Part shown: positions 18,003 through 26,463 of the stretch, one piece after another
Position numbering within the stretch: the stretch's first letter is position 1
How the letters are laid out: the number at the start of each line of letters is the position of its first letter
Origin: Puniceicoccales bacterium
GTDB taxonomy: Bacteria; Verrucomicrobiota; Verrucomicrobiia; Opitutales; JAIRKQ01
Length of the DNA stretch: 28,859 bases
Assembly (NCBI GenBank): GCA_031289835.1
Contig: JAITOW010000045.1
Span: 1-28,859 of the forward strand
Direction: 5' to 3'
Position numbers and translations under genes: made by a program
Notes under the pieces: generated by a model
What the model was told of the DNA's origin: nothing
The model's database searches: none
The model's input: only the letters and a program-made list of their open reading frames with translations

Positions 18003-19758
18003 ACAAATCTCGCATCTGCTTCTCCGTCGGAATGGATGGAGATTGGGACATTAAGTCCTGGCCCCTCTGGGTCTTAGGGAAAGCAACCACGTCCCTAATG
18101 CTGCTGGTCCCACAGATTATTGCCGCTATTCTATCCAGCCCAAGCGCAATCCCTCCATGGGGCGGAGCTCCATACTTAAACGCTCGCAGCATGTATCCGA
18201 AGCGACTATCAACGACATCACTTTCAATTTTCAAAATGTCCTTGAACACCTTCTCCTGCACATCGGGCCTATGAATTCTAATGCTGCCGCCGCCAAGCTC
18301 CATACCATTTAGTACGATATCATAGTGCTGTCCTCTGACAGCATGGGGTTGGGACGTCAAAATATCCAAATCTTCCGGGACCGGCGCCGTAAATGGGTGA
18401 TGCGTAGCGACGTAGCGATTCTGCTCCCCATCGAAAGTCATCAGCGGGAAATCCACCACCCACAGAAAATTAAACGTGTCGCTGGGAATGGAAAGTACCC
18501 CATGTTTGATGGCCATATCTCGGCATTCCAAGCGCACTCGCCCAAGAATATTGCAGGAATTTTCCCACTTTCCGGCAGCAAAAAATACGATATCACCCTC
18601 CTCTATATTTAATTTTATCCGCAATTGCTCCCTTTCAATTTCAGATAAGAACTTCAAAATTGGCGACTTCCACTGGTCATCTTCGGCTTTGATGAAAGCC
18701 AATCCCTTGGCGCCCATTGCCCGCGCCGCGTCCTCGAGCTGCTTCATCTCTCCCTGTGATAGGCAGACTAAGCTCTTAGCGTTAAATGCCTTAACAACGC
18801 CGTCTTCGGCAACACTCTGCGCAAAAACCTTAAACGAAGACGACCTAAACGTGTCCGTGAAGTCTTGAATTTTCATCTCAAAGCGCGTATCGGGCTTATC
18901 CGAACCGTAATCATTCATCGCGCCCTCAAATGGCATGCGGATAAAGGGCGTTTTCAAGTCAACATCCAACGTATTTTTCCAGATGCGAGACAGCATTCCC
19001 TCGATTAGATTGTAGACATCCTCGCGGTCGATAAACGACATTTCCAGATCGATTTGAGTGAACTCCGGCTGGCGGTCCGCCCGCAGATCCTCGTCCCTAA
19101 AACATCGCGCTAGCGAATAGTAACGCTCAATTCCCGCAACCATGAGCATTTGCTTATACTGCTGCGGAGACTGCGCCAAAGCATATGCAGCGCCGGGGTT
19201 CAGACGGCTCGGCACCAAAAACTCGCGTGCCCCCTCAGGGGTGGTTTTGAACAGATAGGGCAGCTCAATCTCCAAAAAGCCTTTTTCGTCGAGATAGTTA
19301 CGCGCAGTACGGGCGGCAATGTGGCGCAAAAGCAGGCGTTGGTAACTGCTTTTTCTGCGCAAATCGAGGTAGCGATAGGTCAGCCGCAAATCTTCGTTAA
19401 CTTGTTCGGCCCTAGCGTCTTCCATTGGAAAAGGCAGCGGATCGCAGATGTTGTGGATGATCAGTTCTTCGGCGAGAATCTCGATCTCCCCCGTCGCTAA
19501 GCGGGCATTAATGGTCTCAATGGGACGCTTGGAAACGGTTCCGTGAATTTCTATGACGGACTCATCGCGCAACGAGTGCACGTCGGAAAATTTTTCCAAC
19601 TTTGGATCAAAAACAATTTGCGTGATGCCCTCCCGATCGCGCAAATCCACAAAAAGCAAACCACCGTGGTCACGAATCGACTGAATCCAGCCAATTAGGC
19701 GAACACTTTGCCCCACATGGGTAGCACTTAACTCGTTGCACCTATGCGACCTCTTCAT
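17974..19758 (-). CDS. aspS: Aspartyl-tRNA synthetase (bacterial type)
   Basis: Charges tRNA-Asp (or Asp and Asn, in nondiscriminating forms). About 594 residues, the long bacterial form. Order: OB-fold anticodon-binding domain (GQSVRLIGWIQSIRDHGGLLFVDLRDREG), class II motif 2 (CFRDEDLRADRQPEFTQIDLEMS), the bacterial GAD insert at roughly residues 290-415, and motif 3 (GIALGLDRIAAIICG). The start ATG 19758 is preceded at five bases by GGAGGA, a strong ribosome-binding site; the GTG at 19770 lies just upstream of that site and is rejected. Divergent from the VC0807-like gene. Whether it also makes Asp-tRNA(Asn) cannot be judged from this region. Confidence 0.98.
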   Translation of the reverse strand: MKRSHRCNELSATHVGQSVRLIGWIQSIRDHGGLLFVDLRDREGITQIVFDPKLEKFSDVHSLRDESVIEIHGTVSKRPIETINARLATGEIEILAEELIIHNICDPLPFPMEDARAEQVNEDLRLTYRYLDLRRKSSYQRLLLRHIAARTARNYLDEKGFLEIELPYLFKTTPEGAREFLVPSRLNPGAAYALAQSPQQYKQMLMVAGIERYYSLARCFRDEDLRADRQPEFTQIDLEMSFIDREDVYNLIEGMLSRIWKNTLDVDLKTPFIRMPFEGAMNDYGSDKPDTRFEMKIQDFTDTFRSSSFKVFAQSVAEDGVVKAFNAKSLVCLSQGEMKQLEDAARAMGAKGLAFIKAEDDQWKSPILKFLSEIEREQLRIKLNIEEGDIVFFAAGKWENSCNILGRVRLECRDMAIKHGVLSIPSDTFNFLWVVDFPLMTFDGEQNRYVATHHPFTAPVPEDLDILTSQPHAVRGQHYDIVLNGMELGGGSIRIHRPDVQEKVFKDILKIESDVVDSRFGYMLRAFKYGAPPHGGIALGLDRIAAIICGTSSIRDVVAFPKTQRGQDLMSQSPSIPTEKQMRDLFIKSAIVRK

Positions 19759-19856
19759 AGGGTCCTCCACATTCGCTTAAAAAACTCATTGGCCCAAGGA
19801 AAGAAATTTCTTGATACGGGCAAGTTTTTCTTAATGACTGTGTGGCGTATTAGTCG

Positions 19857-20555
19857 ATGAAAAGCGGCAAAATGAGCAAAAATAAGCGCGAAAATCTTCT
19901 CGTGAGCCTCGGATTTAACATCGTCATCCCGGCAATTGTGATGATTATGTTTGACGATTGGTTCGGCATTTCACCGGCATTGGCCCTTGTCTTGGCCCTA
20001 TTATTTCCACTGAGCTACGGAGGATTTGACCTGATCAAAGCTCGTAAATGGAACCTATTTTCCTGTGTTGGGTTTTTCAGCATACTGATAACCGGCGGGA
20101 TAGGGTTGCTCCAATTGCCGCGCGAATGGATCGCAATTAAAGAAGCCAGCGTTCCCGTAATATTTTTTGTGTTCGTCGTGGTATCGTCGTTCAGCAAACG
20201 CACATTCCTCGAAAAATTACTGTTTGACGAAGATATCTTCAATGGCGACGCCGTGTACGCACGCCTGAAAACGGAGAAGCAAAGGATCGAATTTCATAGA
20301 ATTATGCTACGGGCTTCCGTCATATTGGCACTCTCCTTCGCATTGAGCGCTGCTCTGAATTTTTGGCTAGCTAAAGCGGTTGTGCAAAGTGAAAGCGGCT
20401 CCGTGGAGTTCACGAAGGAACTTGGACGCATGGTTGCGCTGAGCTATCCGGTAATTGTGCTTCCCTGCACGCTCGTTCTATATTCCATGCTCCACTATAT
20501 CGTAAAAAAATTGGTACGTCTAACTGGCCTGACTGCCAATGAAGTGTTAAATTGA
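19857..20555 (+). CDS. VC0807-family integral membrane protein
   Basis: A 232-residue protein with about six hydrophobic segments, including residues 14-30, 36-52, 65-82, 96-110, 150-170 and 193-215. The pattern, an NIVIPAIVMIMFDDWFGISP start, PLSYGGFDLIKARKWNLFSC after the second helix, a GGIGLLQLP segment, and the later YxRLxxEKQRxxFxRxM-like segment (VYARLKTEKQRIEFHRIMLR), is that of the uncharacterised VC0807-like family. Function unknown; members sit in the inner membrane. The start is ATG 19857, or ATG 19872 a few codons in; neither has a visible ribosome-binding site. It converges with the GlmU-like gene, 18 bases between the stops. Confidence 0.7.
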   Translation: MKSGKMSKNKRENLLVSLGFNIVIPAIVMIMFDDWFGISPALALVLALLFPLSYGGFDLIKARKWNLFSCVGFFSILITGGIGLLQLPREWIAIKEASVPVIFFVFVVVSSFSKRTFLEKLLFDEDIFNGDAVYARLKTEKQRIEFHRIMLRASVILALSFALSAALNFWLAKAVVQSESGSVEFTKELGRMVALSYPVIVLPCTLVLYSMLHYIVKKLVRLTGLTANEVLN

Positions 20556-20573
20556 ATGGGGAAACTTTTTGAT

Positions 20574-21257
20574 TTATGACGGCGGCAAGACGGAATGTTT
20601 ATCGGCATTCAGAATGAATGAACCTTCCCCGACGAAACCTTTGAGGTTCACATTGGAAGCAATCTTGCTGCTGCGCGCCAGCACTGTCCCCGGATTTAAA
20701 ACCGAGTTGCAACCAACTTCGGCGTAATCACCGACTATGGCACCAAATTTCCGGCGATTTGTGTCAAAAACTTCCTCTCCGTCAAAAATTTTCACCGACT
20801 TATTATCCAGGCGCAAATTCGCCAAAACAACACCGGCACCCAGGTGTGAGTGGTTGCCGAGAATCGAATCCCCGATGTAATTGAAATGGGGAACTTGCAC
20901 CCCGTCGAGCAGGATGGAATTTTTAACTTCCGTGGAATTTCCAATTACGCATTGCTCGCCGATTACGCAATTTTCCCGAATGTACGCAAAGGGACGGATC
21001 TCCGTTCCGGCACCGATGTAACACGGACCGCGAATCACACACATGCTTGGAAGTCTAACGGACCTGTGGATGAAAACACCATCGCCAATGTCGCAATTTT
21101 TTGGAAAAGTTGTCAAAATATCGCTTCCAGCGGCAAGAAATTTCACGGCCATCGGGATCTTGTCCAACCATTTGACGGGGGACTCTCCGGGAAGAAAAAT
21201 TTTTCTGAAAAATTCAGTATCGGGGAGAGTAAAAAATCGTTTGGCAGGGGATTTCAT
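20574..21257 (-). CDS. GlmU-like left-handed beta-helix acyltransferase (no nucleotidyltransferase domain)
   Basis: A 227-residue protein made almost wholly of hexapeptide repeats (CDIGDGVFIHRSVRL; CVIRGPCYIGAGTEIRPFAY; CVIGEQCVIGNSTEVKNSIL) of the left-handed beta-helix fold. HFNYIGDSILGNHSHLGAGVV parallels the GlmU acetyltransferase active-site stretch (H-L-x-Y-x-GD...GAG), and RRKFGAIVGDYAEVGCNSVLNPG resembles the next GlmU coil. The N-terminal 55 residues are not a pyrophosphorylase domain. A sugar-phosphate or nucleotide-sugar N-acetyltransferase is likely. The start overlaps the dnaJ stop (ATGA), so it is coupled to grpE-dnaJ. GlmM, the enzyme before GlmU in the UDP-GlcNAc pathway, is encoded in the same window at 27118. 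Confidence 0.8.
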   Translation of the reverse strand: MKSPAKRFFTLPDTEFFRKIFLPGESPVKWLDKIPMAVKFLAAGSDILTTFPKNCDIGDGVFIHRSVRLPSMCVIRGPCYIGAGTEIRPFAYIRENCVIGEQCVIGNSTEVKNSILLDGVQVPHFNYIGDSILGNHSHLGAGVVLANLRLDNKSVKIFDGEEVFDTNRRKFGAIVGDYAEVGCNSVLNPGTVLARSSKIASNVNLKGFVGEGSFILNADKHSVLPPS

Positions 21258-22399
21258 AGCTCGTCAAGTTTATCCTTCAATTTCTGAAAAAATCCAACCT
21301 GCTTGTTCACCGCCACATTTGAACTTTTGGCGAAATCTTCCAGCGCCTCACGCTGATCCTTGCTTAACTTCTTTGGAACTTCGATTTCGATGCGCACATA
21401 CTGGTGCCCGCGAATATTACCGTTCACGTGCGGCATGCCCTGATCCTTCACGCGCAAAACGGCGCCGGATTGCGTTCCCTCCGGAATTTTTAGCAAACAT
21501 TTCCCATCGATCGTTTCCACCTCCACTTCCCCACCAAGCGCAGCGATAGCAAAGGGGATTTTCTGCGAGCAATATAGATCGTCATCGCGGCGCTCAAACA
21601 GGCGATCGGCGGCAACATTCACCGCAACGTAGAGATCCCCCGTCGGACCACCGTTCTGCCCAGCCTCACCGTATCCGCTAAGGCGTAATTTTGCGCCGTC
21701 ACATATGCCGGCAGGAACTTTGATTTTGGCTTTACTCTCCTCGACGACCGCACCACTGCCTCCGCAAATTTTGCACGGGTTTTCCAGGATTGATCCGAAA
21801 CCACCACATCGCTGGCACGTCTGCTGCACATGAAAAAATCCCTGGCTCATACTCACAAAGCCCGAACCGCCACAAGTTGGGCAGGTTACTCGCTTCGTAC
21901 CCTTTTCGGCACCCGTTCCACTGCAAGCTTTGCACTGCGCATGGCGGCGGTACTTAATGGTTTTTTCCACACCGGTAAAGGCATCCTTCAGCGAAATTTG
22001 CAAATTGTATATTAGATCACTGCCACGCGAAGCACGGGTGTGCGAAGTCCTCACCTGGTCACCAAATTTAAAAAAATCGCTAAAATCATAGCCGCCAAAA
22101 ACTTCGCTAAAAATGTCGGCCGGATTGCGAAAATTCCCACTGTGAAAGGAGGCCCGCGAGTGCCCACCACCACTCTCAAACGCAGCATGGCCGTAGCGAT
22201 CGTAGGCCGTGCGCTTGTCAGCATCGTGTAAAATATCATAGGCCTCGGAAATCTCCTTAAATTTCTCTTCGGCTGCCTTATTTTCGGGATTTTTGTCCGG
22301 ATGATACTTGAGTGCCATCTTCCGGTAAGCTTTTTTTATTTCGTCATCGGAAGCCTCCTTTGATACACCGAGCAGCGAATAATAATCCTCCTTACTCAT
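21254..22399 (-). CDS. dnaJ: Chaperone protein DnaJ (Hsp40)
   Basis: Type I Hsp40 that hands substrates to DnaK and stimulates its ATPase. The 381-residue protein has the J domain with HPD (ALKYHPDKNPE, near residues 31-41), a short Gly/Phe segment (GGGHSRASFHSGNF), the four Cys-x-x-Cys zinc elements (CKACSGTG, CPTCGGSG, CQRCGGFG, CKICGGSG), and the C-terminal substrate-binding domains. The start overlaps the grpE stop by eight bases, and the stop overlaps the GlmU-like gene. dnaK is not in this window. Confidence 0.98.
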   Translation of the reverse strand: MSKEDYYSLLGVSKEASDDEIKKAYRKMALKYHPDKNPENKAAEEKFKEISEAYDILHDADKRTAYDRYGHAAFESGGGHSRASFHSGNFRNPADIFSEVFGGYDFSDFFKFGDQVRTSHTRASRGSDLIYNLQISLKDAFTGVEKTIKYRRHAQCKACSGTGAEKGTKRVTCPTCGGSGFVSMSQGFFHVQQTCQRCGGFGSILENPCKICGGSGAVVEESKAKIKVPAGICDGAKLRLSGYGEAGQNGGPTGDLYVAVNVAADRLFERRDDDLYCSQKIPFAIAALGGEVEVETIDGKCLLKIPEGTQSGAVLRVKDQGMPHVNGNIRGHQYVRIEIEVPKKLSKDQREALEDFAKSSNVAVNKQVGFFQKLKDKLDEL

Positions 22400-22958
22400 G
22401 CGCTTCAGGCCGTTGCTTTGTCGATACGACTACCACCGCGGGACGGATCAAACGATTATTTAATTTATATCCCTTGCGGACAACACAAATCACAATATTT
22501 TCCCGCACAGTATCCGCATACTCGCGGCGCACACATTCGTGCTCATGGGGATCAAATTCTTGATCCCGGGGAACAACTTCACTCAATCCATAGGAAATTA
22601 AAATCCTTTTCAATTGGTCAAAAACCATGGTGAACCCTTCCAAAATTTCGGTGGCCCTATGGCTTTCCGCAGATTGTAGCCCGAGTTCAAAATGGTCCAA
22701 AACCGGCAAAATATCTTCAATGATGGCACTCGTTATTATGGTACGAATCTCTTCGCGATCCTTTTGCATGCGCTTTCTAAAATTGTCCAAATCGGCCAAT
22801 GCGCGCACGTAAAGATCTGTCTGCGACTCCAACTTCGCCTGCAGGTCAACTATCCTAGCATCGACATCCATGGCAACATCACCGACCATAGCCGCTTCGC
22901 CCTTCTCACAGAATTGCTGCCCATCACTCTCATCAAAATTTTTGAAATTTTCAGTCAT
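22392..22958 (-). CDS. grpE: Nucleotide exchange factor GrpE
   Basis: Co-chaperone that releases ADP from DnaK. About 188 residues: an acidic N-terminal tail (MTENFKNFDESDGQQFCE), the long dimer-forming coiled coil (ARIVDLQAKLESQTDLYVRALADLDNFRKRMQ in part), and the C-terminal beta domain (QEFDPHEHECV; RPAVVVVS). I choose ATG 22958; the in-frame extension to 23015 contains no conserved residues. It is the first gene of the grpE-dnaJ-GlmU-like set. I see no CIRCE element (TTAGCACTC...GAGTGCTAA) in the upstream 222 bases, so HrcA control is not supported here. Confidence 0.94.
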   Translation of the reverse strand: MTENFKNFDESDGQQFCEKGEAAMVGDVAMDVDARIVDLQAKLESQTDLYVRALADLDNFRKRMQKDREEIRTIITSAIIEDILPVLDHFELGLQSAESHRATEILEGFTMVFDQLKRILISYGLSEVVPRDQEFDPHEHECVRREYADTVRENIVICVVRKGYKLNNRLIRPAVVVVSTKQRPEAHE

Positions 22959-23180
22959 AATATTTTCCCATGGAAACATACAGCAAAAATTGTGCCAATT
23001 TTTCCTGCCTAACAAAAGAGGAAATCCATAGACTGGCGACTAACTGGCAGAAATTCGCAGAAGTGTAAAGATAATTCTACTGAAAACGAAACCAATTTTC
23101 CTTGCGGGGGCTATGAAAGTCGGCCTTGCTTTGCAAAAACATTCTCCAAACACGTTCTGCAATATCACTTGGATTGAATT

Positions 23181-23738
23181 TTATCCTCTTATTCGCTTTC
23201 TTATTCTTTCATATTTGTTATCCGACATTACCCCCCAAATAAACACTTCTTTTTCTCCTTCGTTTATGGAAAAGACAACTTTGAAATGATTTCTCCCTTC
23301 CCTTATGTAATATGTACCAGTACCAAATTGACTTAGAACCCCTTTTACTGTGCCATCGCAACTTCTAAGAGGATTTTCCCCTATGCTTTTAATCACATCT
23401 TCCACATCCACCCTACGCCCATCCCGCAAAGTGCTCAGATCTTTCTCGATGCCGGGGTGATAGCGCACTAAATACGTTGAAACTGGTTCTTCAATTGGCT
23501 CTCCAACGTTAACATCATAAACCGTGTATGTGCTTCCAACACGATTACCCGTTATCGTTACTTGCCTATCTCCCAACGGGACATGTATTACATTTTGACC
23601 GGGATTTCCGGGATTTATGTTTGCAAGCGTTGCTACAATCTCAGCTTTAGCACCCGCATCATCGACAACTCTTGCAAGTTCTCCCATCGCTCTATGACTT
23701 CCCTGCTTTGGCACAAATGTCACACCACCAATATTCAT
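23181..23738 (-). CDS. ParE/RelE-like domain protein with a novel N-terminal region
   Basis: A 185-residue protein with two parts. Residues 88-178 follow the ParE/RelE toxin fold: YLVRYHPGIEKDLSTL (strand and helix), VEDVIKSIGENPLR, then GTGTYYIREGRNHFKVVFSI and EKEVFIWGVMSDNKYERI, the usual R-x-G-x-x-(Y/F)-(R/K)-V-(V/I)-(F/Y) core. Residues 1-85 (MNIGGVTFVPKQGSHR..., then a Val/Thr/Gly-rich segment) match nothing I know. The gene is well expressed in principle: AAGGAG lies six bases before ATG 23738. No antitoxin gene is adjacent. It could be a host-targeted effector, a toxin with its antitoxin elsewhere, or a phage-like remnant. Confidence 0.6.
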   Translation of the reverse strand: MNIGGVTFVPKQGSHRAMGELARVVDDAGAKAEIVATLANINPGNPGQNVIHVPLGDRQVTITGNRVGSTYTVYDVNVGEPIEEPVSTYLVRYHPGIEKDLSTLRDGRRVDVEDVIKSIGENPLRSCDGTVKGVLSQFGTGTYYIREGRNHFKVVFSINEGEKEVFIWGVMSDNKYERIRKRIRG

Positions 23739-23759
23739 GATTCTCCTTCCTTTACCTTT

Positions 23760-23792
23760 ATAAAAATACGCCCCTACGGGACCGATAGGGGC
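23760..23792 (-). terminator. Probable intrinsic terminator after the AlkD-like gene
   Basis: On the minus strand GCCCCTA (23792-23786) pairs with TAGGGGC (23776-23770) around a nine-base loop, and is followed by GTATTTTTATA. The seven-base-pair GC-rich stem with a T-rich tail lies 67 bases past the AlkD-like stop. It could also act as a leader element for the ParE-like gene 22 bases further on. The tail is interrupted, so termination may be partial. Confidence 0.5.
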
Positions 23793-23858
23793 ACGGTATC
23801 TTAAAGTTTAAAGTTTTCAACAAAAAAGTTAAGATTCCCTCCCTGGAGAAATATTTTT

Positions 23859-24518
23859 TTATTCCTTTGGAAGCCTTTCGCAGGCGTATCTAAGCATAAC
23901 TTTCGGCATCGCGGCGGCGTGTTCCCTAAGAAAAGCAAGCAACACCTCTCCGTTGCGCTTACCGACTTCCCTCAACATCCACCCACTCGCCTTGTGTAAA
24001 AAATGGCTCCCATGCCCCATAAACATTTCCGCCAGTTGCAATGTCAGGTCAAATTGGCCTTTCCCAATGAAGGCAATCGTTGCGACCATGGCAATGCGAT
24101 TGGCCCAGAGATTGGGGTCAAGGGCGAGTCGTTTAAAAATTTCATCGGTCGATTTATAAAAGCCGCCAATAATCTTCGGCGCAGACATATCCACCAGATC
24201 CCAATTATCCACGTAAGTAATATTATCCAAGTACAACCGAACAATATTTTCGGGGTCCGCCTTAAATCTATCAATCATCACAAGGAGTGCGAACTGGCGA
24301 AATTCCTGGCAATTTGACCGCAGCAAAATTAAGATTTCGTTGGGAGAAAGGGTAGCCGAATAGCGCTTGCAAATTTTGCGCAAATTCGGCATCTGGCAGC
24401 CCAAAACAACCCTCCCGGAATCGTCTTTTATGCGCAACAATTTTCTGTTAAAGCTTGCCCGCGATGGATTGGCAAGTGCACGCATTTCCTCACATATGAA
24501 TTTAGTTACATCGGACAT
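23859..24518 (-). CDS. AlkD-like DNA alkylation repair protein (HEAT-like fold)
   Basis: A 219-residue protein of the AlkC/AlkD-like family, all-helical HEAT-like repeats, some members of which are DNA glycosylases that remove alkylated bases. Family marks: MPNLRKICKRY near the N-terminus, YVDNWDLVDMSAPKIIG with the Trp and Asp positions that line the AlkD active site, NLWANRIAMVATIAFI, and HKASGWMLREVGKRN with the second Trp. Length is about the family norm (roughly 220-240). The start is ATG 24518. It is divergent from the response-regulator gene across a 184-base AT-rich gap; that gap holds an A/T-run stretch near 24635-24665, which may contain promoters but shows no recognised operator. 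Confidence 0.85.
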   Translation of the reverse strand: MSDVTKFICEEMRALANPSRASFNRKLLRIKDDSGRVVLGCQMPNLRKICKRYSATLSPNEILILLRSNCQEFRQFALLVMIDRFKADPENIVRLYLDNITYVDNWDLVDMSAPKIIGGFYKSTDEIFKRLALDPNLWANRIAMVATIAFIGKGQFDLTLQLAEMFMGHGSHFLHKASGWMLREVGKRNGEVLLAFLREHAAAMPKVMLRYACERLPKE

Positions 24519-24702
24519 AATTTATTCTTGTAATATTAAATTAGCCAAATTTTACAAGAGCTATGACACTCCCCCGGGAAGCTTTATTGGCGGACAAATC
24601 GTAAAATTTTGCTCAAAAATTCACGATCCCCACATTTTTTTAAAAAAAAACTTTGACTTTTTTTACCCGGGCCTGTAATCACACATCATACTCATCTTTT
24701 TT

Positions 24703-25482
24703 ATGCAAAAAACAAAACCCTTAATTTTAATCGCAGAAGACGACTTTCAGTTGACCGAAGTTCTGAGTAAGCAGCTGAGTTTGTCCGGTCTGAATGTGCA
24801 AGCGTTCCAAAACGGAACCGATGCAATATGTTTCCTAAAACGCAACTTCGCAAGCGTGATGCTTTTGGATATCAACCTACCAGACATCGATGGATTTAAT
24901 GTCGTGCACCAGCTGCGCAGCGAAGGAATTTCAGTCCCCATAATCTTTTTAACCGGATTTTCGGACGAATTCTATAAGCTGAAAGGTTTCGATGTTGGTG
25001 CGGACGATTTCATCACAAAGCCTTTCAGTTTCACCGAACTTGCGGCTCGCATACGTGCCGTTTTGCGGCGAACATCACTTTCGGAGGACCTCGCCATAAC
25101 CGGTAACGCTATGCTGAGCGACGAAGACTTTGAATTTTGTGGAGCCAAAATATCACCGGCATTTATGTGCATCAACTTTCCGAATGGAAACAAGGTACGC
25201 ATTGGTAAAAAGGAAATAGGTATTCTAAAGCACTTTGCCTATAACCCCGACGCAATTTTAAGCAGAAAAAACATAATACATAGTGTATGGGGCGAACATG
25301 CGAACGTGCGCAGCCGATCGATGGATCAGTACATAGTGAAGTTGCGCCAGATCTTCAGAAACAATGAATGTTTTATGGAAAAGCTACGCACGTTGCACGG
25401 CATTGGGTATATGTACATCAAAAATGGAAACCATACCGTAATGACGCGGCGCGAATACGCGGACTCATGTGACGTCATGTGA
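24703..25482 (+). CDS. OmpR/PhoB-type DNA-binding response regulator
   Basis: A 259-residue two-component regulator. Receiver domain, residues 7-120: acidic pair Asp13/Asp14 (IAEDD), phospho-acceptor Asp56 (LLDINLPDIDG), Thr84 (IFLTG) and Lys106 (ITKPF), all canonical. C-terminal winged-helix domain, about 155-240: KEIGILKHFAYNPDAILSRK, then VWGEHANVRSRSMDQYIVKLRQI and LHGIGYMYI, typical of OmpR-type transcription-activation domains. The last 15 residues are a hydrophilic tail beyond the usual end. No sensor kinase gene is adjacent in this window, so the partner is unknown. It overlaps the convergent glycosyltransferase gene by 18 bases. Confidence 0.94.
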   Translation: MQKTKPLILIAEDDFQLTEVLSKQLSLSGLNVQAFQNGTDAICFLKRNFASVMLLDINLPDIDGFNVVHQLRSEGISVPIIFLTGFSDEFYKLKGFDVGADDFITKPFSFTELAARIRAVLRRTSLSEDLAITGNAMLSDEDFEFCGAKISPAFMCINFPNGNKVRIGKKEIGILKHFAYNPDAILSRKNIIHSVWGEHANVRSRSMDQYIVKLRQIFRNNECFMEKLRTLHGIGYMYIKNGNHTVMTRREYADSCDVM

Positions 25483-26463
25483 AATACACCGGGGCACTGG
25501 CCGTTTGCGAGGCACATAGTGTCTGTAGCTGTACCCAAAGCAGCCCACAAACGTTCCCGCTGCAGCCACGAGCCGCACTAAATTTTTCCAAAATTGAAAC
25601 CTCCCGAAACCTATGGAAACCGGAATAAAAACCATCCTCCACATGCAAGAAAACATGCTCGGTAGCGCATATTTCCAGTGGGGAGCTTTCCCAAAGCTAC
25701 GCATCAAGAGCGGAATAAGGCTGCCGCCGCCAAAGTGGCGTTTGAGCAGATATGAAAAAGTGGCGCGCTGCTCCGTAAAACGTTCCACAGCAATTGCTTC
25801 CGGAGTAAAATTAAAAGCCGCACCTCTGGTGAATGCCTCCAGCGCAAATCTACCATCTTCTCCGCCAATTTGGTTGAAAAACGGGTCAAAGCGCAGAGCA
25901 AAACCATCCTGGCTCACGAGATGCGTCGAAAAAAGACAATTATTCGTTGAAATCAGGTACGCATCGACGGAAGTATAGCGCGGTAAATTTTGCCAAAATT
26001 TTTCCAGTAAAACATCGTGTTTCACCGGAAGCAAGCGATACACCGGTCCACCAACTCCCGAAACAAAAGATCGCGAATAAATATCCCAAAGCGCTGTCAG
26101 CCACTTAGATACAATAATTTCGTCATCATCAAAGAACGCGATTTCCGTCGCACCGAGCTTTAGAGCCTCCTCGAGAACACGATTGCGAGCGCAAACCAGG
26201 CCCTGGTTCGGCTCGACAAAATAATGAGCTTTAAAGGGAAATGCATCGGCATAATATTCAAACACCGGCCGTGCCCCACCATCGGGGTCATTGTCTACCA
26301 AGACAAACTCAACCCCCACGTCGGCCGGAAGATCGATGCGAGACAAACTTTCAAGGGCACCATCCAGCAATTCATTGCGGTAGTACGTGCACAGCCCAAT
26401 GACAATCTTATTTGAAAAGCTCCTCTCTCCCCTTGCTTTTTCTTTCTCCATCTTTTGCCCCAT
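25465..26463 (-). CDS. Family 2 glycosyltransferase
   Basis: A 332-residue GT-A fold (GT2) enzyme transferring a sugar from a nucleotide sugar. The N-terminal KIVIGLCTYYRNELLDGALE is the nucleotide-binding start; FVLVDNDPDGG follows, then NQGLVCARNRVLEEA and the DxD-type metal motif AFFDDDEIIV; IGGEDGRFALEAF is the acceptor-side catalytic (ED) element. The C-terminus has hydrophobic segments near 285-315, suggesting membrane association. ATG 26463 is preceded at six bases by AAGGAGG, so this start is well supported. The start overlaps the last 56 bases of the TPR gene. It probably acts on a surface glycan. Confidence 0.88.
   Translation of the reverse strand: MGQKMEKEKARGERSFSNKIVIGLCTYYRNELLDGALESLSRIDLPADVGVEFVLVDNDPDGGARPVFEYYADAFPFKAHYFVEPNQGLVCARNRVLEEALKLGATEIAFFDDDEIIVSKWLTALWDIYSRSFVSGVGGPVYRLLPVKHDVLLEKFWQNLPRYTSVDAYLISTNNCLFSTHLVSQDGFALRFDPFFNQIGGEDGRFALEAFTRGAAFNFTPEAIAVERFTEQRATFSYLLKRHFGGGSLIPLLMRSFGKAPHWKYALPSMFSCMWRMVFIPVSIGFGRFQFWKNLVRLVAAAGTFVGCFGYSYRHYVPRKRPVPRCISHDVT

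Noticed and set aside
23101..23283. Plus-strand frame from the ATG near 23113 of about 60 codons
   Set aside because: It runs mostly antisense to the ParE-like gene, has no ribosome-binding site and no recognisable motif.
24635..24665. T and A runs forming a TTTTTTTAAAAAAAA stretch between the AlkD-like and response-regulator genes
   Set aside because: It could look like a terminator, but it has no GC stem and lies between divergent genes; probably AT-rich promoter sequence.
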